Shown one piece after another: positions 1 to 7,483 of a stretch of DNA of 31,698 nt. Each line of letters starts with the position of its first letter. The stretch's first letter is position 1. Source of the stretch: Collinsella sp. (GTDB lineage: Bacteria; Actinomycetota; Coriobacteriia; Coriobacteriales; Coriobacteriaceae). A model generated the notes under the pieces. That model saw only the letters and a program-made list of their open reading frames with translations, was not told where the DNA came from and did not search any database. The stretch spans positions 1-31,698 of the forward strand of contig JAHYYJ010000016.1 in NCBI GenBank assembly GCA_019425015.1. The letters are read 5' to 3'. A program made the position numbers and the translations under genes.

Positions 1-535
1 CAAAGCCAGCAAGGACAAAGGGCGGGATGAAGTCGAGCATGCCCTGGATGGCGTCAGCACCCAGATAGAACGACAGCGAGCACAGCAGGAACGCCATGAT
101 GATACCGGTCAAACCGATCAGGAAGTGCATCGCATAGACACCCTTAAGGTTGCCCTGGCCGGAGAAGACATCAGCGCGGTCAACCAGAATCGGCAGGGCG
201 GCGTTGAGGATGTTCTTGATGGCAAGGCACAGCGTGGCGATGGGCATAGCGAGCGCGATGGCTGCCTCGGTGCTCTGGCCCAACTGGATAGCGAAGGCGC
301 AGGCGAGCACGCCGCCGATCGTCTCATCAGGCGGCACGTAGGCGCCGATGGAGATCGAGCCCATGAACAGAAGCTCCAGGCTGGCGCCGATCGCGAGGCC
401 GGACTGCAGGTCCCCCAGCACCAGGCCCACGAGCGGGCACAGGACGATGGGGCGGAACGCATAGAGCGTACCGAGCTGGAAGTCGAACTTACCAAATGCG
501 GCGATAAGTCCGATGAGGATTGCTTGGGTAAGCAT
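1..535 (-). CDS. PTS mannose/fructose/sorbose-family EIIC subunit (3' end outside window)
   Basis: Membrane channel subunit of a mannose-family phosphotransferase system, which carries the sugar across the membrane while EIIB phosphorylates it. Translation from the ATG at 535-533 gives MLTQAILIGLIAAF, then hydrophobic segments and the family-typical stretches RPIVLCPLVGLVLGDLQSG, GASLELLFMG and VPPDETIGGVLACAFAI. About 178 residues are visible; the usual length is 250-270, so the C-terminus lies beyond base 1. The start is supported by a purine-rich AAAGGGGG ribosome site just upstream. It is the last visible gene of the operon after EIIA and EIIB. The missing EIID subunit would be expected next, outside the window. 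Identification of the family is firm; the sugar cannot be read from this subunit. Confidence 0.9.
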   Translation of the reverse strand, partial: MLTQAILIGLIAAFGKFDFQLGTLYAFRPIVLCPLVGLVLGDLQSGLAIGASLELLFMGSISIGAYVPPDETIGGVLACAFAIQLGQSTEAAIALAMPIATLCLAIKNILNAALPILVDRADVFSGQGNLKGVYAMHFLIGLTGIIMAFLLCSLSFYLGADAIQGMLDFIPPFVLAGF

Positions 536-562
536 ATATCCCCCTTTCCTAATAGGACACTA

Positions 563-582
563 CGAAGAGCTCAGACTCTTCG
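563..582 (-). other. Intercistronic hairpin between EIIB and EIIC
   Basis: CGAAGAG (563-569) and CTCTTCG (576-582) form a perfect 7-bp stem with a 6-nt loop in the 58-nt gap between the EIIB stop and the EIIC start. There is no T-run after it in the direction of transcription, so it is more likely an mRNA processing or stability element than a terminator. Function is inferred only from position. Confidence 0.45.
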
Positions 583-593
583 AAATTGAACGC

Positions 594-1076
594 CTAGAGC
601 ACGCTTGCGCAGTCAACCTTGGGGTCATCGGCCAGAGGACGGATCTCGACCTCGACGCCGTTGTTCAGCATCTCACGCACATCGGCCTCCTCGGCTGCAG
701 TCAGGAAGATCTGACGAGAGACCTGACGAGCATCGGGGCGCTTCTCGTCCTTGGGCTTGGTGTTGCCCAGGTTGACCGACTTGATCTGCGGGCAGCCTTC
801 AACAAGCTGCTTTGCCTCAGCGATGGTGGCGACACAGATAATCATCTTGTATTTGTCAGTCACACCCGAGTTAATGGCCTCGATGGCATTCGCCATATCC
901 TTGATGACGAGCTTGCAGCCGGCAGGCTTGCCCATCTTGAGCGTCGTCTTCCACACCGGGTCGTTGGCGACCTTATCGCCCACGCAGAAAATGCAGTTGG
1001 AGCCAAGGCCCTGGACCCAAGAGACCGCGACCTGGCCATGAAGCAGGCGATGGTCGACGCGAAGTAGCTGAATCAT
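594..1076 (-). CDS. PTS mannose/sorbose-family EIIB subunit
   Basis: Cytoplasmic EIIB subunit that takes phosphate from EIIA and passes it to the incoming sugar bound to EIIC/EIID. The protein of about 160 residues begins MIQLLRVDHRLLHGQV, the signature of the sorbose/levanase EIIB family; His13 in RLLHGQV is the expected phosphorylated residue. A second ATG lies five codons upstream (1091), but the conserved family N-terminus begins at the chosen ATG, and the purines before it can serve as ribosome site. It lies between the EIIA and EIIC genes in one minus-strand operon. A tiny GCCGT/ACGGC stem sits at 1101-1113 between EIIA and EIIB. Confidence 0.93.
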   Translation of the reverse strand: MIQLLRVDHRLLHGQVAVSWVQGLGSNCIFCVGDKVANDPVWKTTLKMGKPAGCKLVIKDMANAIEAINSGVTDKYKMIICVATIAEAKQLVEGCPQIKSVNLGNTKPKDEKRPDARQVSRQIFLTAAEEADVREMLNNGVEVEIRPLADDPKVDCASVL

Positions 1077-1133
1077 AATGTGACCCCCCAAAGGTCTTGT
1101 GCCGTCTTACGGCGTGTCAGTAGGTGCTGCGGA

Positions 1134-1553
1134 TTAGAACTCTTCTTCCTCTTCGTCATCGACCAAAAGATCGTTGACAAACTTCACGCGCGTATCGTCC
1201 GCAGCGACGATGGCACGAATCGTCTCCTCAACCGGCGCCGACTCGTCAGAGAACAGCAGCTGGATAAGCAGAGGAAGGTTCATGTTGGTAACGAGGTACG
1301 TGCGGGGACGCGTCTGGACGATCTTGGTGAACTCGTTGTTGACGCTGCCGCCAAAGAGGTCGGTGCAGACAACGACATCATCGTCGGCAGCCATGCCTGC
1401 CAGCAGTTTTTGGGCCTCCTCGGCCACGTCCATGCGGTCATCGACGAACATCGAAAGATCGTGGACGTTGTCGCGAGCGCCCGAGAGCAGCTCGACACTC
1501 TCCTTGATGCCGGTAGCGAAGTGCGCATGGCTGGCGATGATGTACTGCCTCAT
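1134..1553 (-). CDS. PTS mannose-family EIIA subunit
   Basis: EIIA-Man type phosphocarrier of 139 residues, receiving phosphate from HPr and passing it to EIIB. The N-terminus MRQYIIASHAHFATG matches the ManX pattern; His9 aligns with the phospho-histidine (His10 of E. coli ManX). The internal DDVVVCTDLFGGSVNNEF is the conserved TDLxGGSPxN-type motif. The C-terminus is an acidic tail of five glutamates. The start is supported by the GAGAGG ribosome site upstream. Unlike ManX, EIIA and EIIB are separate polypeptides here. It follows the 353-residue SIS gene with a 46-nt gap and precedes EIIB, consistent with one transcript. Confidence 0.92.
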   Translation of the reverse strand: MRQYIIASHAHFATGIKESVELLSGARDNVHDLSMFVDDRMDVAEEAQKLLAGMAADDDVVVCTDLFGGSVNNEFTKIVQTRPRTYLVTNMNLPLLIQLLFSDESAPVEETIRAIVAADDTRVKFVNDLLVDDEEEEEF

Positions 1554-1599
1554 TCTGTGTTCCTCTCAATAGCCCGGCGCGTTCCCGCACCCGTTTTCT

Positions 1600-2661
1600 T
1601 TAGTAGTCGAACTGGTGATAGTAGCGACGATACTTGAGGTTGTGCTTGGTGACCGTCTCGTAGTAGCGAGCCAGGCGGTCGGTAACGAGCACCGTCAGAA
1701 TCCACGGAGACACGATGACGCGGAACTCGTCGTCAAGGCCGGGGATCGCGAACTCGGCGGTGTCGATGATGTTGATGTCGGTGTCGCCGGTCACGCCGCG
1801 GTTGAGGAACGCGCGGACGCGCTCGTCGAGCTTGCGGTTCTCGTCCTCGCCCATGAACAGGAACACGGGGACGCCGGGCTCCACGAGCTCGAGGGTGCCG
1901 TGGAAGAAGTCGGCCGAGGTGATGTAGCGGGTGCGCTTCCACTGCATCTCCTCCAGGATGCACATCGAGAACAGGATGGTCTCGCCCCACAGGGCGCCGG
2001 AGCCGATGAACATGGTGTAGGGGGCCAGGGCGTACTTCTTGGCGAGCTCCTCGGCGCGCGGCTCGAAGCGCTTGCGGATATCGAGCATGTCCTTCCAGAT
2101 GTCCTTGGTCTGCTCGATAAACAGATCGAACTTGGGGAAGCAGCCGCGGCGGTTGAGCAGGCGCAGGCCGAAGCAGTCGGCGAGGTAGTAGCCCTTCTCG
2201 CAGCCGCCCGAACCATGGTCAGAAGCCATGGCGACGCAGTTCTCGGCGCCGACAGCCTGGCCGATGGGGCCCTCGGGCTTGGTCATGGCGTAGACGCGCA
2301 CGCCCATGCCCTTCATCTTCTTGACGGCCTCGAGGACCTCGGGGGTGGTGCCCGACTCGGAGGCGGTGAGCACGACGGACTTCTCGGTCATGCGCTTGTG
2401 ACCGGAGACGTTCCACTCGGCGGCGTGGATCAGGTAGACCTCGAGGTCGCGGTCGCCGAACTTGTTCATGAGGTACTCGAGCTGCATGAGCTCGTCCCAG
2501 GTGCCGCCGACGCCCATCAGGAACACGGCGTCGTAGCCCTCGTCGGCGACCTTGTCGGCGAGCGCGGTCATCTTCTTGCCGGTCTCGTAGAGCGCCTTGC
2601 CGTCCTCGAGATAGCCCTCCTGGTCGAAATGCATGATCTCGATCTTCTCGGTTTCCTTCAT
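1600..2661 (-). CDS. SIS-domain sugar-phosphate enzyme, FrlB-like (probable Amadori 6-phosphate deglycase)
   Basis: A 353-residue cytoplasmic protein with two SIS (sugar isomerase) folds. Visible landmarks are FLMGVGGTWDELMQ (about residues 47-60), LTASESGTTPEV (the SxSGxT phosphosugar loop, about 98-109) and ADFFHGTLELVEPGVPVF near residues 250-267, which resembles the HGxxE region of FrlB and GlmS-like proteins. The length is close to FrlB, fructoselysine-6-phosphate deglycase. With a mannose-family PTS and a second SIS protein, the arrangement resembles the Salmonella gfr operon, where two SIS deglycases split fructoselysine-6-P and glucoselysine-6-P. The substrate is an inference; other aminosugar-phosphate deglycases or isomerases are possible. 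An AAAGGAGAG ribosome site precedes the ATG. A weak ATGCC/GGCAT stem (2698-2711) lies upstream. Confidence 0.85.
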   Translation of the reverse strand: MKETEKIEIMHFDQEGYLEDGKALYETGKKMTALADKVADEGYDAVFLMGVGGTWDELMQLEYLMNKFGDRDLEVYLIHAAEWNVSGHKRMTEKSVVLTASESGTTPEVLEAVKKMKGMGVRVYAMTKPEGPIGQAVGAENCVAMASDHGSGGCEKGYYLADCFGLRLLNRRGCFPKFDLFIEQTKDIWKDMLDIRKRFEPRAEELAKKYALAPYTMFIGSGALWGETILFSMCILEEMQWKRTRYITSADFFHGTLELVEPGVPVFLFMGEDENRKLDERVRAFLNRGVTGDTDINIIDTAEFAIPGLDDEFRVIVSPWILTVLVTDRLARYYETVTKHNLKYRRYYHQFDY

Positions 2662-2721
2662 TTGTCTCTCCTTTCTGGGGTTGTTTCCACATCCCCCATG
2701 CCAACGGGCATCAAAACCCGC

Positions 2722-3837
2722 TTACATTCCGTAACACTCAGCCGCTTTGGCCTTAAGCGCATTGACTGACTCTTCGTAGCCCTCTGCCTTGACCTCCATT
2801 TGCTTGGAGACGGTATCGAGATACGGGTGCACGTTCCATGACTTCAGACGCTCGGCGATCATGGCCGCAATCGTCTGGAAGAACACAAGATTGGGAATTG
2901 CGCTGAGCAGCGGAGCCACCTGAGGCACCGCAACCTCGTGAGCCCTACCCTTGGGATGGGCCGTGAGCAGCACCGTTTTTGCCGTAACGTTCGATAGCGC
3001 ATCGGCGATATTCGCAAGACGCTCCGACCCCTGCGGATCGTCGACGATAAACACCAGATGGCCCGGAACGATCTGCATCTCGGGACCGTGGACGAACTCC
3101 TCGCCTTCGTGATGCATGGCAGGAATCTTGATGGTCTCGCTCAGCTTGAGCGCTGCCTCCTCGGCAACACCATAGTTGGGGCCGTTGCCGACGACCATGG
3201 CGGGCATGTGCTCAGAAAGCTCGAGCATGTGATCTTGGACATATGCCTCGGCGGTCTTGCACATCACGGCATTAGCCTGGATAGCCTCGCGCAGGTCATC
3301 AAGACGCTGAGCAACGCCCTTGGCGTCAATCGTTCCGCGCGCCTGACCGCCGTAAATACCAAAGAGCACCAGGTACTCAACGAGAACCTCGACGCCCAGA
3401 GTCACAAAGTCCACCGACTCGACACCCACACCGTAGTCAAGAACGATGTCAGCGTGTTCCTTGATGGGTGCCTCGACGTTTGCCGTGAGCGCAACTGCAG
3501 CCATATCGTGTGCACGCATGTAATCGAGCGCCGCAATCGTATTGGTCGAATAGCCGCTCTGCGAGACGGCGATGTTGAGCGCATGCTGCGGATAGGTGTG
3601 TTCAAAATCGACGAAGGCCTCGGGCGTCACAACGGACACCTGCATCTGCAGCGCATCTTGCAGGTAATCGCGGGCGCAATCGGCGGCATGGCGCGACGAA
3701 CCCGAAGCAACGATGCGCAGTGCATCAAAAGAACCGGACTGGAAAATATCAACGAGCTGCGCTACCAGCTCAGACGAACGCTCGAGGTTCTCCCCCATAC
3801 GCACATGGGCAAGCTGAACGTAATCGAGCATCTTCAT
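2722..3837 (-). CDS. Double-SIS protein, GlmS isomerase-domain-like (probable deglycase/isomerase)
   Basis: About 371 residues with two SIS domains and no glutaminase domain. The first holds IVASGSSRHAADCARDYL and AVSQSGYSTNT (phosphosugar serine loops); the second holds VVGNGPNYGVAEEAALKLSE followed by HHEGEEFVHGPEM, which resembles the catalytic EFKHGP region of the GlmS isomerase half. It is the first gene of the PTS operon, so it should act on the phosphosugar that the PTS delivers, either as the second deglycase (as in the gfr systems) or as an aminosugar-phosphate isomerase/deaminase. I chose the ATG at 3837, preceded by GAGGTGAG; upstream in-frame codons lack a ribosome site. A start two codons later (3831) is the only serious alternative. 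Confidence 0.85.
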   Translation of the reverse strand: MKMLDYVQLAHVRMGENLERSSELVAQLVDIFQSGSFDALRIVASGSSRHAADCARDYLQDALQMQVSVVTPEAFVDFEHTYPQHALNIAVSQSGYSTNTIAALDYMRAHDMAAVALTANVEAPIKEHADIVLDYGVGVESVDFVTLGVEVLVEYLVLFGIYGGQARGTIDAKGVAQRLDDLREAIQANAVMCKTAEAYVQDHMLELSEHMPAMVVGNGPNYGVAEEAALKLSETIKIPAMHHEGEEFVHGPEMQIVPGHLVFIVDDPQGSERLANIADALSNVTAKTVLLTAHPKGRAHEVAVPQVAPLLSAIPNLVFFQTIAAMIAERLKSWNVHPYLDTVSKQMEVKAEGYEESVNALKAKAAECYGM

Positions 3838-3860
3838 CGTCTCACCTCGTAACAAATCAT

Positions 3861-3907
3861 TAGTATTTGATACCAATCACAGTTACAGGTTACGGCTTTT
3901 TGATACC
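3861..3907 (-). promoter_or_regulatory. Candidate GntR operators in the leader of the PTS operon
   Basis: TAGTAT-TTG-ATACCA (3861-3875) is an inverted repeat with one mismatch, and the nonamer TTTGATACC recurs at 3866-3874 and 3899-3907, 33 bp apart (about three helical turns). TGGTAT half-sites are typical of HutC/NagR-type GntR regulators, and two such genes lie immediately upstream. Both sites lie between the proposed promoter and the first structural gene. Binding is inferred. Confidence 0.45.
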
Positions 3908-3954
3908 TCTTTGTCGATTAATTTATCCCCATCGGCGAACGGTCGATTTTGAGC

Positions 3955-3983
3955 CATGTAAGGTTGTATATACAGTCGGTCAA
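3955..3983 (-). promoter_or_regulatory. Candidate promoter with TreR-type operator for the PTS operon
   Basis: On the minus strand TTGACC (3983-3978) and TACATG (3960-3955) are separated by 17 nt. The spacer contains the perfect palindrome TGTATATACA (3965-3974). Extended, it reads TTGTATATACAG (3964-3975), one base from TTGTATATACAA, the operator I recall for Bacillus TreR, a GntR/UTRA family member. The -10 is weak, which fits a regulated promoter. Confidence 0.45.
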
Positions 3984-4030
3984 ATTGCCCAAACAGACCG
4001 GCTGTTACCGCGCGCGATGCAAAGCCCCAG

Positions 4031-4744
4031 CTAGTACGTATAGGTGTAGCCGCCCGCATCGCCACGATTGAAGGACTTTACATACTCGATAGCCTGACCG
4101 CTCGCGTCATAGCTCACGCATTCCAAAAGCAAAACAAGATCCCCTTGTTCCAAGCCAAGCAAGCCCGCGTCGCGTGCACCCACCGCCTCGATATCGAGCT
4201 TCTCCTGTGCCATGACCGGCTTTCGGCCCAACATCTCATAGGTCTCGTACAAACTGAAGACCGACACGTCAATATCTTCGATTGTGGGAAACAGCAGGCA
4301 CGGGATGAACGCCATCTCAATCGATACGGGATCGCCGTTGACGTAGTTCAAACGCCGAATCGAATACAGCAAATCGTCCTCGGCAATGCCAAACAGGTTG
4401 GCATAATATGGGCCCGCATAACGCTTGGAACGCGCGAGGATGCGGACGGACGGCTCGCCGCCCGAAGCACGAACCGACTCGCGAAAGCCTCCTGTTCGTT
4501 CGTAGGCAACGGGCACTTTCTGCGCCACAAACGCGCCCTTTCCGCGGACGCGTCGAATCTGCCCGCGCCGAACCAGCTCATCGACAGCACTTCGAATGGT
4601 CAAGCGTGTCGTACCAAATTCCTCGGCGAGGTCTTTTTCGGACGGAATCATGGAACCCGTGGGATATATACCGCGTTCGATACGCTCTTCAATGCGACGT
4701 CGTATGCGCATATAAACCGGGGTGGCATCTACTGTTTCAGCCAT
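4031..4744 (-). CDS. GntR-family regulator with UTRA effector domain (HutC type)
   Basis: A 237-residue DNA-binding regulator. Residues about 8-72 form the winged helix (PVYMRIRRRIEERIERG, SEKDLAEEFGTTRLTIRSAVDELVRRG, then the wing RRVRGKGAFVA). Residues about 95-232 are a UTRA ligand-binding domain, which usually senses a phosphosugar. It lies directly upstream of the PTS/SIS operon and in the same direction, with a 193-nt gap carrying operator-like palindromes, so it probably represses that operon until its phosphorylated substrate accumulates. Its ATG overlaps the end of the upstream GntR gene by 16 nt, and GCAGGTGA precedes it, which suggests translational coupling. Effector and target are inferred. 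Confidence 0.9.
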   Translation of the reverse strand: MAETVDATPVYMRIRRRIEERIERGIYPTGSMIPSEKDLAEEFGTTRLTIRSAVDELVRRGQIRRVRGKGAFVAQKVPVAYERTGGFRESVRASGGEPSVRILARSKRYAGPYYANLFGIAEDDLLYSIRRLNYVNGDPVSIEMAFIPCLLFPTIEDIDVSVFSLYETYEMLGRKPVMAQEKLDIEAVGARDAGLLGLEQGDLVLLLECVSYDASGQAIEYVKSFNRGDAGGYTYTY

Positions 4745-5496
4745 TGTTCACCTGCCACGCTCCTCATGCCGTTCTTTTCACCGTTATCGGCAAAGCGGAA
4801 CTTTGTGGGCAAAATCACCGATTTGCAATGCTCCACAAAACGCATGTCCTTATCAAATTCGATCGTGCTCTCATAGAACACCGGCGTCCCCTCTTCTTGC
4901 TGGAGCAGCTCGGCCTCTTCGGCGTTCAAACGCGAGATGGAGATATGCTCACGTCCATGCTCAACACGCACGCCACCTTCTTTGAGCAAGACATCGTAAA
5001 GGCTCTCACACTCAAAATCGTGCTCGGGAAGCGATGGGCACAGGGACAGGTTAACGTGAGCGGTCTCGATTGACGCCGGCTCGCCCTCAATAAGTCGAAC
5101 GCGCTGCATGCGGAGCAAGGGAGCGCCTACAGCCACCCCAAGCTTGTCGGCAAGCGCCTCATCCGCCTCGATGGTCCCGGTGGAAACCAGACGAGAAGAG
5201 GGGTGCAGGCCGGCAGTCCGCACAGCATCGGAAAAGTTATACGTTTCCTGGAAGATGTTCAGCGGCTTGGGAGGACACACATACGTGCCCGATCCGCGAC
5301 GGCTCTCGAGCGTTCCACACGAGATAAGCCGCGTGATACCGGCACGCAACGCCGTACGCGAAACGCCAATCTCTTCGCACAGCACGCGCTCGGCCGGCAG
5401 GCGATCGCCGCCGACAAGCTGATGGTGCTGGATATACCAAAGAATTCCCTCAACAGCACGATCTTTGGGGGGAATTGCATAAGATTCGCCTGCCAT
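4729..5496 (-). CDS. Second GntR/UTRA-family regulator, overlapping the first
   Basis: A 255-residue GntR regulator. The winged helix covers about residues 10-76 (VEGILWYIQHHQLVGGDRLP, then VLCEEIGVSRTALRAGITRL and the wing ESRRGSGTYVC); a UTRA domain follows (about 95-240, with RMQRVRLIEGEPASIETAHV). It differs clearly from its neighbour, so this is not a recent duplication. A GAGGAG ribosome site stands before the ATG at 5496. Its stop codon lies inside the first codons of the next GntR gene, so the two are expected to be made together and might act on related sites or as a pair. A small hypothetical gene lies 38 nt upstream. The effector is unknown. Confidence 0.9.
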   Translation of the reverse strand: MAGESYAIPPKDRAVEGILWYIQHHQLVGGDRLPAERVLCEEIGVSRTALRAGITRLISCGTLESRRGSGTYVCPPKPLNIFQETYNFSDAVRTAGLHPSSRLVSTGTIEADEALADKLGVAVGAPLLRMQRVRLIEGEPASIETAHVNLSLCPSLPEHDFECESLYDVLLKEGGVRVEHGREHISISRLNAEEAELLQQEEGTPVFYESTIEFDKDMRFVEHCKSVILPTKFRFADNGEKNGMRSVAGEQWLKQ

Positions 5497-5534
5497 TGCA
5501 CAGACTCCTCATTCAGAAACGTATGCCGCCAAAA

Positions 5535-6023
5535 TTAGGCCAGCCCTCCCATGGCATCAAATTCTGCCTTGATCTTCTCGGCGACATTCCGATACGACTT
5601 ATATAGACTTGAATCGCGTTTGACCTCGTCGGTCATAACGGGAATCTCTAATTTGGAAACCTCGTCTTTTCCCGTCTGAACCGCCACAACAACGCCCATA
5701 CCAAGACACATATTACGCTTGGCAGCGTTTATTTTCGCCGCCTTGGCAGGATTTGCCAGGATACGCTGGGCAAATTCCTGTTTAGAGACCGCTTCTTCGG
5801 CCTCCGGATCGCCTGCCTCGGCCACTTCGCACTGCAACACGTCCGCATAGTCAAAAATCTTCGGCTCGCCACCGCGTTGATGCACAGCCCACTTGCGGCG
5901 CGTGGCATCCTGGTAGATAGCCGGCAAAAATGTAAACCGCGGCGGGTCCAAAATCGTATCCGTGATGGTAAACACATCGGGATCAAAGGCATCCTGCGGG
6001 TTTTTCTTCTTGAACAGCCCCAT
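5535..6023 (-). CDS. Hypothetical protein, about 162 residues
   Basis: Not recognised. From the ATG at 6023 (preceded by GGGAGG) the product begins MGLFKKKNPQDAFDPDVF, a lysine-rich start of the kind seen in small cytoplasmic or membrane-surface proteins, and continues with a beta-rich section (FTITDTILDPPRFTFLPAIY) and KIFDYADVLQCEVAEAGD. The rest is helical, ending KSYRNVAEKIKAEFDAMGGLA. No signal peptide or membrane segment is seen. The layout loosely resembles the C-terminal part of DUF4428-type proteins, but I would not rely on that. An in-frame ATG 11 codons upstream lacks a ribosome site. It sits 38 nt before the GntR pair on the same strand and may share their transcript. Confidence 0.7.
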   Translation of the reverse strand: MGLFKKKNPQDAFDPDVFTITDTILDPPRFTFLPAIYQDATRRKWAVHQRGGEPKIFDYADVLQCEVAEAGDPEAEEAVSKQEFAQRILANPAKAAKINAAKRNMCLGMGVVVAVQTGKDEVSKLEIPVMTDEVKRDSSLYKSYRNVAEKIKAEFDAMGGLA

Positions 6024-6144
6024 ATCAGCCTCCCGTACTAGCATTAAACAACTCATGCTGAATATAGCACCAATTTCAAGCCACTGCTTTATCGCATCGG
6101 TGCGCGGCGTCTATGGCTCGCCCAGCGGAAGAGTTAACGGACGA

Positions 6145-6217
6145 GGGCCGGGGTGTCTGCCTTGTTTTGAGAAGTGGGCTTCGCGAACTTCTCAAAACAA
6201 GGCAGGCACCCCGGCCC
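6145..6217. repeat. 31-bp inverted repeat (giant hairpin), GC-rich
   Basis: Arms 6145-6175 and 6187-6217 are complementary at 30 of 31 positions, with an 11-nt loop (GGGCTTCGCGA). The outer part is GGGCCGGGGTG and the inner part CCTTGTTTTGAGAAGT. It lies in the gap between the lacI-type gene (stop at 6272) and the hypothetical gene. There is no T-run directly after the stem. It resembles an interspersed palindromic element rather than an ordinary terminator. Confidence 0.8.
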
Positions 6218-6271
6218 CGCCGGCAAATAGCGGACACTCCGCATGCAATCTATGCAAACAAACAAGTACGC

Positions 6272-7300
6272 TTAGCTACATTCGGTAAGATCGAGCACGC
6301 TGCCCTTCACGATAAGCGCCGGCTCCAGAACGACTTCTTCGGCACGTCTACCGCCCCTACCGGCAAGGCGCTTGGACATGCAGCCAAAAGCATGCTCCGC
6401 GAGGATACCAGGATCCTGCTCAATCGCGGTCAGCGCCGGCTCAAAGAGAACGTCGGCGGCCGAGTTGTCGTAACTCACCACCGAGATGTCGCCCGGAATG
6501 CTCTTCCCCATCTCGTGTAAGCGCTTGAGCAGACCGAGGGCGATGTTATCCGAGCTTGCGAACACAGCGGTAGCATCAGTTGCGAGCACCGCCTCCGAGG
6601 CCTCGTAGGCACTCGGGATGTAGTACTCGCTCTCAAACTCTAAACGCGCGTCGATAGGCAGGCCAACCTCGCGCAGCGCGCGCTCATAGCCGGCAAGTCG
6701 CTTACGCCCCGTATTGGAACGGCGCGCGTTAACCAAGCAGGCAATGCGACGGTGGCCCTGCTCGATCAGATAGCGGGTGGCCATGTAGCCGCCCATCTCG
6801 TGGTCGAACATCACCTTGTCGCACTCGAGTCCCTCAATGGCACGGTCGACCATCACGGCAGGGATAGGCAGATGGCTGACTTCTTCGCGCAGGGCGCGGT
6901 CGTCGGAGAACTCGTCGCCCACAACCAGGAAGACGCCATCAACGCCGCGCGTTACCAGCTGGCGCAGCAGCTCCAGATCGTCGTCGGCACTTCCACCCGA
7001 GCTGGTAATGAAGAGCGCATAGCCGTCCTCGCGGCAGCGCTTTTCCAGGCTACCGGCGAGCGAGGCAAAAAAGCGGCTCTCGATGTTAGGGACGATAAGG
7101 CCCAGCGTGCGCGACTCGCGCATGACCAGACTACGCGCAATCTGGTTGGGGACATAGTGGTTGCGCGCCGCGACCTCCTTGATGAGCTTGCGGTTTTCTT
7201 CCGAGATGCGACAGGGCCGATTATTGAGAACAAGCGAGACCGACGAGGGGGAAAGCCCCACCTCCTGGGCGATCTGCTTGAGGGTGACTTTGTTGGCCAT
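6272..7300 (-). CDS. LacI-family transcriptional regulator
   Basis: A 342-residue regulator: N-terminal helix-turn-helix and hinge helix (MANKVTLKQIAQEVGLSPSS, then RISEENRKLIKEVAARNHYVPNQIARSL), followed by a periplasmic-binding-protein-like effector domain (LGLIVPNIESRFFASLAGSL through residue about 335). The start at 7300 is fixed by the conserved VTLKQIAxxxGLS motif and a GGAAGGAG ribosome site; the open frame continues upstream, but that part is only the antisense of murB. It is divergent from murB; a TATACT box on the minus strand (7341-7336) is a plausible -10. Such proteins usually sense a sugar or nucleoside, but no adjacent sugar operon is obvious, so the target is unknown. Confidence 0.92.
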   Translation of the reverse strand: MANKVTLKQIAQEVGLSPSSVSLVLNNRPCRISEENRKLIKEVAARNHYVPNQIARSLVMRESRTLGLIVPNIESRFFASLAGSLEKRCREDGYALFITSSGGSADDDLELLRQLVTRGVDGVFLVVGDEFSDDRALREEVSHLPIPAVMVDRAIEGLECDKVMFDHEMGGYMATRYLIEQGHRRIACLVNARRSNTGRKRLAGYERALREVGLPIDARLEFESEYYIPSAYEASEAVLATDATAVFASSDNIALGLLKRLHEMGKSIPGDISVVSYDNSAADVLFEPALTAIEQDPGILAEHAFGCMSKRLAGRGGRRAEEVVLEPALIVKGSVLDLTECS

Positions 7301-7434
7301 CTCGCTCCTTCCAGGTTTACGCGCAATCTCTTGAAAGTATAGCGACCGACCCTCTACCTCGGTGATAAACACTTTACCAATCCGGTAGACGGCTGTTTTA
7401 TCGCCGCCAGCGCACCAAATCCGTCCGGGTGGGG

Positions 7435-7440
7435 TATATT
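7435..7440 (+). promoter_or_regulatory. Probable murB -10 box
   Basis: TATATT lies 43 nt upstream of the murB ATG in the divergent gap with the lacI-type gene. No good -35 hexamer is visible 17 nt before it, so the call rests on the -10 alone. Confidence 0.35.
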
Positions 7441-7483
7441 GCAATCGATTGATGACAACGACCACCAAAAGGCGGATATTCGT

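Noticed and set aside
1615..2769. Long plus-strand open frame (384 codons) opposite the FrlB-like gene
   Set aside because: It is antisense to a clear SIS protein, with composition typical of mirrored GC-rich coding sequence and no ribosome site.
3883..4065. 60-codon minus-strand frame between GntR and the double-SIS gene
   Set aside because: It overlaps the GntR gene end and the promoter/operator region, has no ribosome site and no recognisable sequence.
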